Below are positions 38,267 to 49,000 of a DNA stretch of 64,000 bases, piece after piece. The DNA comes from Zygnema cylindricum (Eukaryota; Streptophyta; Zygnematophyceae; Zygnematales; Zygnemataceae), in NCBI GenBank assembly GCA_037447655.1, contig JBBHKE010002119.1, positions 1-64,000 on the forward strand, given 5' to 3'. The translations under genes were made by a program, and so were the position numbers. The first letter of the stretch is position 1. Each line of letters starts with the position of its first letter. Below the pieces are notes generated by a model, which saw nothing but the letters and a program-made list of their open reading frames with translations, had not been told where the DNA came from and did not search any database.

Positions 38267-38431
38267 CAAATTACTAGTGTTGTGTATCGGTAAAAAACTT
38301 ATCGCGATAACACCGATACCGATAGTTATCGGTTATCGAACGGTCAGAGGTTCCGATATATCGGTCTGGGACCAACAAATTCCATATCGGCGATAACTTA
38401 AAAAATATATAGTATGCATACAATAGTACTT

Positions 38432-39134
38432 TATAACATACTGTATTATTTTATTGACTTTATATAGCGTGGCATGCCACGTATAAAAACCTGTTCCGTT
38501 ACCGTTTAACTGCGATTTATTACGGAAAGCGCAGCACATAAACGTTGGCCGGTTAACTGAACAGGATTTTTACGGCGACGCACAAAATTTACTAAAAAAC
38601 TGGTTAACATGGAACTGGAAAAGGACGGCGGACACAAAAGTACAACGGACGCAAAATAACATTCTGCGCGCCTCCGGAATCAAACGGACGACTTGGAATG
38701 AGAAAACACGAGCGGACGGGCCAGCGTGAGCGCCGGCATCCCGAAATGGCTCTTTTGGCAGCTTATGCCAAAAAAGCCGACAGATTGACACGTGGCAGGT
38801 CACCAGTGGATCTCATGAATAAAGGGACAAAGCCATGGCGTCGGATGTGAAAGGTACATCATTTTTACAGGATCCGTATCAAAACCGTACAGATCTCATG
38901 GCGGCTACTTTACTTTCTGTGCTTGTACAAGTCCGAGGAATAACACGGACAGTTGAGTGTACATGCCGTACATCTATTTGTACGGTCCGTACATTTATCG
39001 CCGATAGTTATCGTTATCGGCATTATCGCCGATAAGTACCCGATATTATCGGCTACTTATCGGCGATAAGACCGATGTCGATATATCGTACCAATATATC
39101 GATTATCGGATACTCGAAAAAAGGCCCATATCGG
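38432..39134. repeat. Interior segment repeated at 39273-39976
   Basis: From CATACTGTATTATTTTATTG through GCGTGGCATGCCACG, GTTGGCCGGTTAACTG, GAACTGGAAAAGGACGGCG and GGCGTCGGATGTGAAAGG to GGCCCATATCGG, this segment closely matches the later one with scattered substitutions. The copies differ (for example GACAAAGCCATGG versus GACAAAGCCGTGG), so it is not simple re-use of one read. Confidence 0.85.
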
Positions 39135-39144
39135 NNNNNNNNNN
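39135..39144. other. Assembly gap (10 N) inside hAT-like element
   Basis: Ten N bases follow GGCCCATATCGG, exactly where the first copy of the duplicated interior breaks off. The gap interrupts a repeated region, so the copy number and the real element length are uncertain. Confidence 0.95.
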
Positions 39145-40088
39145 AAAGCCGTTTTCGACGGTTTTCTCGGTAAGGCCCTACGGCCACGAGTGCGACCGGG
39201 CAGGCGAGCACAAAATAGTAAGGTTCAGCATGCAAGCTAAGGCCGCGCGCGTCTTACAAATAAAACGCAGGCAACACATACTGTATTATTTTATTGATTT
39301 TATATAGCGTGGCATGCCACGTATAAAAACCTGTTCCGTTACCGTTTAACTGCGATTTATTACGGCCAGCGCAGCACATAAACGTTGGCCGGTTAACTGA
39401 ACAAAAATTTTACGGCGACGTACGAAGTTTTACTAAAACACTGGTGAACATGGAACTGGAAAAGGACGGCGGACACAAAAGTACAACGGACGCAAAATAA
39501 ACATTCTGCGCGCGCCGGAATCGAACGTACGACTTGGAATGATAAAACACGAGCGGACGGGCCAGCGTGAGCACCGGCATCCCGGAATGGCTCTTTTGGC
39601 AGCTTTTGCCGAAATGGCCGACAGATTGACACGTGGCAGGTCCCCAGTGGATATCAAGGAATAAAGGGACAAAGCCGTGGCGTCGGATGTGAAAGGTACA
39701 TCGTTTTTACTGGATCCATATAAAAACCGTACAGATCTCATGGCGGCTATTGTACTTTCTGTACTTGTACACGTCCGGGGAATAAGACGTACAGTTGAGT
39801 GTACAGGCCGTACATATAACTGTACGGTCCGTACAGTTATCGCCGATAGTTATCGTTATCGGCATTATTGCCGATAAGTGCCCGATATTATCGGCTACTT
39901 ATCGGCGATAAGACCGATGCCGATATATCGTACCAATATATCGATTGTTGGATACCCGAAAAATGGCCCATATCGGTTATCGGCAAATCCTTACCGATAC
40001 ACAACACACAAATTACTGTAGTCCAAGTCCTGGGACTGCGTAAATAACATTAGCAAAATCTCAATAGGCGCGCACACGCTCGGAGAAC

Positions 40089-43000
40089 ATGACGAGGAGG
40101 AGTGTGAGGGAGAGACCTGGCAGGGGAAGAGACACCGGTGAGAACAGTGGTGGTGGAAAGAAGGCATTGAAAAGAAAGAGATCAAGCTCCAGTGGACAAT
40201 GGTGTGATACAAGTATTGAGGACGACACTGACGAGGATGTTTCCAGCTGTAATTCTTCGAGTGATTCGGATTTCCATGTGTCAGATGAAGAATTGCAGGC
40301 TGAAGTTAACATCTATGAGAATGTTGTGGAAGAAGATGACGAAGAAGTAGAGAATATAAAAAAAACACATGAAAAAATTGATGACGTCGATGGTGATGAT
40401 AATGATGATGATGATGATGTTGAATTTTCTGATGGTGACATAGATGTCATAGACGATCAGGTTGAAAAAGATGTTGGAGAAGAAGAAGGTGACGCTATTC
40501 TTTACTCGGCATCGCAAAAGAAAGGAAAGAAAAAGGAGGGGACAGGTGAAAAGGAGTTAGGAAAGAGGGAGTTGCCTTCGAAGCCAAAAAGGGGAAACGA
40601 AAAGAAAGCTCCGAAACAGGAGAAATGGAAGAGGCTGAAACCACTGGAGGGAGAGCAGCATGATGGGGAACTGGAGCCGTGGGAGGAGGAGCTCGAGGCC
40701 CTGGTGATTGAGAGCGAGAGGGAAGCGGAAGATGTAGAGGGAGAGACAGTGACCAAAAAAGGCGGAAGTGTACAGCAGAGGGAGCCATCAGCAGAGCTTC
40801 TGATGCCACTGCTGCCTTTTCAGAAGGAATGGCTGGCATGGGGCCTGAAGCAGGTAAGAGGAGATTTTTAAGATTGATTGATTGATTGATTGATTCGTTG
40901 ATTATTACGATTGTTACTGTAGAGTGGCGACTCAAGGAGTTGGTAATTATATATTTGGCAAAAATAGAATTCCACAAGGAGTTGAAATAAAAACCAATGG
41001 AGATGCAGCTGCTTGAAGGCATGGGGCCCGAAGCAGGTAAGGGCAGTTTGTTAAGATTATTACTGTAGGGTGGTGTCTCAAGGAGTTGGTATTGGGCAAA
41101 GATGTTGTATTAGGCTAAGATTGGATTGCCACAAGGAGTTAAAAGAAAAACCAACAGAGATGCAGCTGCTTGTATGTTGGATATAGAGGTTCCAATGAAG
41201 AGCATGCATATACGTTGAGGTTGCTAATATGGAAATACACTCAGAAGATTTAACTCAAAAAACTAGATTGAAAGGATGTTGACCGCTTTTTAGAGCTTGC
41301 ACAACAAAACACGAATGGTTTTTTCCTCAAGTTTCACATAGAAATTCAGTTAGGGACATTCAATTCTCAAATTACATTAACGTCCATCAATGGATATCCC
41401 TTTACCTCATGATAACAAGACTTTTTATGTAGTATAATGCATTTGGTTTTGAGAGACTTTTGATTGACATGCAATGCACCTTTATTAATGTAGATAGTAT
41501 CACTTGCTCCACGGGAGCCCCTTCAGCAAGTTTTTTTTGGGAATGTGGGTAACAGTAACCCAATGGATGGGGTATCTGAAACTGATCTGGAAACCGCGTT
41601 CCAGTGGTACTATGGACTACATTCCCCTCCATGTTAATAATCTGGACCACGTTAGTTTCCTATCTTTTGAAACATGTGCATGAATTATCATGGCACATAG
41701 GAGTTTTGCAAAGAGACAGTATGTGGACAGGGGGCAACCATGTAAACACTTTATTTACATTCTCGAAGCAGCATGAAGCATGCTAGATTGTGTATCGCTA
41801 TTAGCGTCAATGACACTATATCCGTGCCCTCTATTTCACTCCTCGAACCTAAAAGAGTATCAATGCCATTTTTTTTTTCTTAGTGCTAATTTTTTAAACA
41901 GTTCAGAATCAGCCGCGTCTCTTGAATTAAAATAAAACACACTGACATAAACCTCAGGCTAATAAGTTTTTTAGTCTAATAATGATTCACGGTGTATCTT
42001 ATCATTTTCTAGTGTTGCTCACCAAGGGAATAATTCATGTTTTGGCAAAGAGGGTCAACAGGAGTCCTTGGTGATGGTTCTTTCCCTCTTTCTTTTGAAA
42101 ATTACAGTAATTTGAAGTAACCAATGTAGCACTACAGCATTATATTTAGTAAGGCCATCTGTCTTTCACAGATGTTTGAAGGACAATTATTATGTCTTCT
42201 AACAGAATTGCCTGATTCACAATACAATGTTTAGGACAGAGTGGTTTGGCGATAGTAGTGCAATCACATCTATTGTTTTACAGTAAATAGATGAGGTAGA
42301 CCCATTGGACTATATGTTGGTTCAGTTGGTTTTTGATGAATGAATGGCCATGGTTTTCGTGTCAGTTTTGGAGCTTACACTACGTATTGCAACATATCCT
42401 TCATCATGAGGCATTTTGATGTTTTGTGGAAAAATAAGTTGTTCACTCCCTGATTTGTCTAAATGTAGGACATCGTTTAGAGATGGAGAGGGGTTGTATT
42501 GCATTAATACCTTTTTTTCTTATGCCTGTACTTCAAATGGTTACTGGTTTAGGCGTACAATTTGTGACTATAACATTATGTGCTATGCATTTCTTTTCTA
42601 CAAATTGGTACGACATACGCTGTTTCCTTCAGTGCTAATTGCAAGTGACATTTGCTCAACTGCCAATGGAACTTAAACGGTGCAATGTCGATTTTTATAA
42701 ATAGGATCACATCACTTTCTAGGTGACCTTCTCTTCAGGCAATGCAAAAATGTCAGCTTGGAGAAAAGTGTCTATTGGACAGAAGTTACGTGTGCCTAAA
42801 GAATCCATTTCCTTTTTTTCTTCAGTCGATGTCATAGTGTGAGCTGTACACTCTCAACGTCACATGAAGTACACATTCAAAGTGAAGATAATTTTTTGAT
42901 TTGATAAACCATAGATTAATGCTTGGCTATAAGGTTAGCCTGTGCAGTGCCCATCTGTAGTCATTTTGATCACATATGAGTCAACTTCTGTGCTAGTGAT

Positions 43001-46000
43001 GGTTTTCTCTTTGATGTGTCCTTCTCAAACCATGAGTTAGTGTGGGGTCGATTATCCCATTGGGAGCGCATGCTTATATTAGTTTATTTTAGATCAGCTC
43101 TACATTTCTGGATATTCCAACGAAAACTATACTACTGGTGGTAAGCAGGATAACGCGATTTGTTACAAACTCCTTCAATGGCCAAGTTCGTAACTAGAAT
43201 ATTAATGCCAAAAAGGGGCGGAAACCAGATCCTAGGTTTTGTTAGGCACTTTTTTTGTTGTAGAGTAATTGACTAAAAGCAACAGGCCGAGAACAACAAA
43301 GGCTGAAGTCCCACCTGATAGGGCATTAACCGTTTAATCATTTTGTCTGCAATATTAGCAAGTGACAGGAAGGTTCTATGATGCCTTGCTACAGAAAGCA
43401 TATTCAGGTTAATACTGTTTGGAACTTTTAACCTTAATAGCTGGTGTCATTTACGCAGGAAGCATCAGAAGTCAAAGGGGGAATCCTAGCAGATGAAATG
43501 GGTATGGGAAAAACAATCCAAGCTATTTCACTTGTCATCACAGCGCGACACCTGTCACAGACTGCGCCGTCGACTGCTATAGGATCCAACGAAGATTTAT
43601 TGAACACTGCTGTACCTGTGCCAGCAGTCCCAGGAAACAGCCAATCTGGAGGCGGTTCAGGAACAGGTGGGAGGAGGATCGTTATTTCACTCAATCAGAA
43701 TAAAACAAAGCCAGTTGAAACAAAAGATGATGCCTTAGATGGAAGCGTAACAGCTGGAGCTGTATCAGGCAAAGAAAATGTGCAAGATGGCGGCTGTCGG
43801 TTGACAAAGAGAGTGGCTCCATGTGGTCCTCTGTTGGCTGCAACAAAAGCAAAGGGTCCGGATGATGCCTCTGCCGATTTACCAAAGGTCAAAGCAACTC
43901 TAGTCATTTGTCCTCTTGTGGCGGTTATTCAATGGCGACAGGAGATTGCACGCTTCACCACTCCTGACAGCGTTAAGGTCAGTTGGAAAGAATACTTTTA
44001 GAAAGAATGATTCCATTCACAGTGCAAAAGTTGTGTATCTTGGCTTTCATTTTCATGAATGATGGTTGCCCAGTTAGTGAATTGGGAAAACGTAGTTTTG
44101 CAGGTGCTGGTGTATCACGGTCCAAAAAGGTCTATCGACTTGACAACTTTGTCGGAGTACGATTTTGTGCTTTCAACATATTCGATTGTAGAGGGAGAGC
44201 ATCGGAAACATGTAATGCCGGACAAGGAGGAGTGCAAGTGGTGTGGACGAAAATTTTATCCTGACCGACTGCGAACACATTTAAGGTTTTTTTGTGGACC
44301 GGAGGCGATAAGAAGCGAAAAGCAGCAGAAAACACACAAGAAAAAAAATCGATTGTTCAAATCGAAGGGAGCTTATGGGGAGGATGGTACTGAGGATGAT
44401 AGTGAAAGCGAGAAATCATTGAGCGTGAAAGGGGAATGGAGAAAAGGGCTGGAAAATGGAAAAGGAAAAGGGAAAATGGAAAACGGAAGAGGGAAAGGGA
44501 AATCTAAACCAGAAAGAGGTAAAGTGAGGAGGAAAGGGTTGAAGAGGGGCAGAGGAGGCGAAGGAAAAGTAGGGGCTGATAATTTGAGAGAGGCAATTGA
44601 AGCAGCAGTTGATGTGGTGGAGCGGGAGGCAATAAGATATGGAGGGTCTAAGGGGCATTCTGTGCTGCATGCCGTTAAGTGGGAAAGAATTGTACTAGAT
44701 GAGGTGAGTCGCCAACACTTGGAGGTTGTGGAGTTGGGTGGGAGGACGGTTAGTGGAGGGGAACCTTGAGGATGAGAGGGAAGAAGGATTCAAAATAATT
44801 GTTAGTTCACCTTCAGTTCTGTCGCACCCATTTCCATAGATGCATCATTTATGATTTAGACCCTTCTGGTGTGTTAAATTTCTCTCTCAGCCTTTTGCTT
44901 GTGCAATCTGCTTATGCTGAAGTGGATGGCTCTAGTTCTACACTAAATGAACTGTCCTCCTCGACCTTCCATTTTGCATGTGTGAATGTATGGATGTTTT
45001 ATCTGTGTGATTTGCCCACAGGCTCACTCCATCAAGGATCGCAGATGCAGTACCGCAAAAGCAGTTTTTGCGTTAGAATCCAATTATCGCTGGGCGTTGA
45101 GTGGGACACCTCTGCAAAACCGAGTAGGGGAGCTCTATTCCTTGGTAAGGAAATGGTCGATCAGTATGTCTCGTTTGTTCTTCTTTTGTGGACCATGGCA
45201 TGTTTCATGAAACAAATTTTTGATTGCCATCGTTATTCACCTGACCTGTTTATAACCAATTACATCTCTTTCAATATGGAATGAACTGCGTAGTGATTCT
45301 TTAAATAGGATCAGCTTCTGTTGAACATTTGCTGCAACTATGGTCGTTTATCAAATGTGATAGGCAGGAAATGAATCAAAATTTGAATTCTGCATTTATA
45401 TTGATGCCGATTTACCAATTCGGTAGATGATGTTGGAATCATTGGTTGTTTTTGTTTTTAACCTGTGTTAAACACCTTTAATAGACCTAGAAAGAGCATA
45501 GACAGGATGGCATGCTAGACCACATGGTGCCCTGGTTTTAAATTTATGTATTTTATGCTCTCTGCTATACTGTATTTAACATGACCCATGGTTGGGAAGA
45601 TGGTCCTCAGGTTCGCTACTTGCGAATTGATCCCTATTCTTTCTACTTTTGTCGAAAATGTGAATGTCAAGCACTCGATTACAGGTGAAATTAACTTATT
45701 CTGTTTCCTTTACATTGTTCAAATAGCTCTTTTGGCAAAACCAATGTTCATGGCATAACTCATTCCCGGTTTCTCTCATCCAGGGTCTCGTTTTTATGCA
45801 TCCTTTGTCTTTCGTGGTTTTTCTCTCCCTCTTCCCTCCCTCTCTATCTCACACACACCACATTCAAATTTATGTTTATGTATAATATCCATAATAATGA
45901 CTGAAAGGGTGAAGGGTAATGACTTTGGTCACATGAACACTGATATTGTTTCTTAATCTGGATTTTCAAATGGCTTCTTTGTGCTGCTATAATTACAAGA

Positions 46001-49000
46001 TTTAAGGCCATTCCAGATTATAATTTTGTCATGGGTTTGGGAAATTTCAAATGTTGCAGCTTTGCTCACGCTGGCAAAAAATGTGACTTTTGTGGATGCT
46101 CGCCTTTGAGCCATTTCTGTTGGTGGAACAAGGTAGGAGAGATGTCGTCCCTTATCGGGGCTTCACGCACTGTTTTTCTCTTGTTACTTGCGCAATGCTG
46201 GGAATGTTTATGGGATGTTTACAGAATATTTACGGAATGTGACCCGATATTTGGTCAAAATCGAAAAAATGTTGTTCGATTCTCACTTGATTCTGACCAA
46301 ATACTGGGTAACATTCTATGAAAATTCCGCAAATTTTCCTTAAACATTCATTGCGCAATTGTGAATACTCTTACTGCGGCACAAGCAATGTCCAGTTTTT
46401 GTATGGAAAGTCCCACATACTCACATTACTCATAGTAACATGGGTGACACCATCCTTGTATCGACTACTGTGTGGCGTCTCTCTGGGTTCTATGCTTTCT
46501 TGCCTGTTCCCTTTAACGAGAACAAATACAGATCCAAATCATTCATTTTCTTTACATGTGCCCAAAGATGTTATTTTTCATCCATTTTTTTAATGGTCCT
46601 GTAGTTTGTTGGAGTCGATTAGATTGCTGACATGGCGTTGTTATAATGCATCGATATCGATGTCTAAAAAGTACTTTTTTTTCCAGTTTATTGCAAATCC
46701 TATAAAGAGTCAAGGTTATGTTGGCGAAGGGCGTCGTGGCATGCTTTTGTTGAAGAACCGTGTTCTTCCACGAATTCTGTTACGGAGAACTAAAACGGAA
46801 CGAGCAGCAGATCTTACATTACCGCCGAGATATGTAAGATACAAGCAGTTCTGACTGTGTTAAATCATCTCATACTTTAAATGCAAGAAAGCACGGGAGA
46901 AGTTTCAAGTAGTAGTGGTTACTTCTCAGGGCCATTGGTATGTGGTTCCAGTGTGTGACAAATGTTTAGAATTTCAGGATTCTGACAATTGGTAAGTCGT
47001 TTGAGACGAGTCTTTAGGAAGAGAGTAAGAGGTGGAATGAAGAATAAGATAATAAGGGGCTCCGACAAGAGTTGGTTTTCGAGTCTAAACTAATATACAC
47101 AGTAGAAACACTTGGGCTGAACGACCATCAATTTTTTGTTTATTTTTTGTAAAAATCCCCTCCTCAGAAATTGTGTCAGTATAAGTTACTCACAAGAAAC
47201 TGGATGAGCATAGGGTGGAATTAGTGCGGTCCTCCATGACGGCGGTAGGACTTGGTGTTTATTACAAGGAAAAATGGGAAGAAGGGAACAAGCTCTATAT
47301 TTTAAGCTTGATAAAAGGAGGTGGCTGGCCGTATTTGGTGTGGATCGCAGGGAAGGCTTCGCCGGGATCCTTTTGACACTCACGAGGAAGACTTTTACCA
47401 GGCCCTTTACACCCAGAGCCAGTCACAGTTTGCCACGTAAGTAAGAACAAAGAAGAAACATGGGATGGTCAAACAAAGAAGAAACAAGGGATGGTCATAT
47501 ATGCGAAAGAATAATGGCATGTATGTGTTTATGATTTCATTGGATATGCGAAAAAATTATAGAGTAACTGAAATGCAAAATTACAAATGGAACTAGAGGA
47601 TTCACGCGGCGTGCATGATGTAGTTGGCAAGATGTCTCAAGTGTTGTAAGTACAAATTCACGCTGTCAAGCACGCATTTTAAGACTTGTGCCTACTGTCA
47701 CCTAGTTGGTGCCTGTAAATGAACCATAAAGCTAAGCCAGTGTTTCTATTCTGCCTTTATGTGATAGTTTTTCATTTAAATTCGTTTGCCAACGTGCACA
47801 GTTAATTTATCCCAAACCTTAATGAATAGTTTTCCAGGATGGTCCTTTCTTGATGGGAAATGTGTTGTGGGTTTATGCGTATTCTGTTGCCGTGTCGCTC
47901 TTCTGATCTTTTCCTAGCGGTTATGTGACAGATACGTAGACGCAGGTACTTTATTGAACAATTACGCACATATATTTGACCTTCTGATTCGGCTTCGACA
48001 GGTTAGCTTTTGTTTTCTGCTCTCTCTTTTTGTCTTTCCTGGTATTTCGTAGTCACGAATATGTGGGAGTAGTGTCCTTGTTATAATCTGTGCACTGGTA
48101 TAGTTTTGCTGGTTTCTTTTGATGAACAGTTCTAGACAGTCACAATGGTCGCTCATCGTCCCATTGTGCTACATAGTGAATTGTTGGTTTATAGAAGTGT
48201 TTTTAATTCTAATTCAGTTTCTAATGACGTGGCTGTTTCTGCACCGTTTAAGAATTAGCGTTAGGAAAAAAACATGTAGTGCTATTAATACGCCTACAGG
48301 TTCAAGGCCTAAATATTAGTGGCACCAATAAAGCGCTATTTACTCTAATAATAATACACGGAGGATCTTTTCTACTTCTTCTGATTGGCAAATTCAATTT
48401 GGAACTCAAATCCTTTTGCAGGCAGTGAACCACCCTTATCTGGTGGTGCACTCAGCAGCCGGGGGGGGAGGAGAGAGAGCAGAGCCAACCACGACCGAAG
48501 CAGACTATATCTGCTGCATTTGTCGCGACCATGCAGAGGACCCTGTGGTAATTGTTTTCTTCTCCCTCTCCTCCTCCCTCTCCCTCTCCCTCCCCCTCCC
48601 CCTCCCCCTCCCCCACTCTCTGTGGAAATCCTAAAAGGGTAAGAGGAAAAGAGGAGCTGCCAAGCGGGGAAGGGAGGTCGAGAGGTCCAAGAGGAAGGGA
48701 GGGAGCCAAAAGCGATGGACATGGGGATGGATAAAAGTGACGAGTGCAAGGATGGAGGGGAGAGAGGAAATGTAAACAATGGCAAATCCAATTTCAGCAT
48801 TGTGTTCTCGTCTCCTTTATCGTGACAGAAGGTCAGCAGACTGGTGATTTGAACATCTGACCTTGAACTTTTTCCTTCTTCTCTCCTTCTTCCTTTCTTT
48901 TCACCTTTCTCTCTCTGTCCCACACCCTCCCTCTCCCCCTCAACCTCCCCTGCTGCCTCCCCTTCTACTTCTCCACCTCTCTGCTTCCCTCTCCCTTCCT

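Larger units (their letters stand above)
38275..40008. mobile_element. hAT-like element 2 with internal duplication and gap
   Basis: Left end TAGTGTTGTGTATCGGTAA; right end TTACCGATACACAACACA (one terminal base missing). Both sides are flanked by the same 8 bp, CAAATTAC (38267-38274 and 40009-40016). Subterminal sequence is rich in TTATCGGCGATAA motifs. The interior is present twice (38432-39134 and 39273-39976) around a 10-N gap. No transposase is recognised; frames of 60-100 codons inside it are not convincing. Confidence 0.85.

Noticed and set aside
38570-38803. Coding frame inside the hAT-like element (repeated at 39393-39632)
   Set aside because: The two copies have different lengths and end differently, show no transposase motif, and are short.
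40495-41022. 175-codon minus-strand frame opposite RAD16 exon 1
   Set aside because: It is the antisense shadow of a purine-rich coding exon (runs of Ser, Pro and Phe).
44799-45284. 161-codon + frame
   Set aside because: It covers intron 3, exon 4 and intron 4 in a different frame from the helicase; the exon 4 frame with SGTPLQN is the real one.
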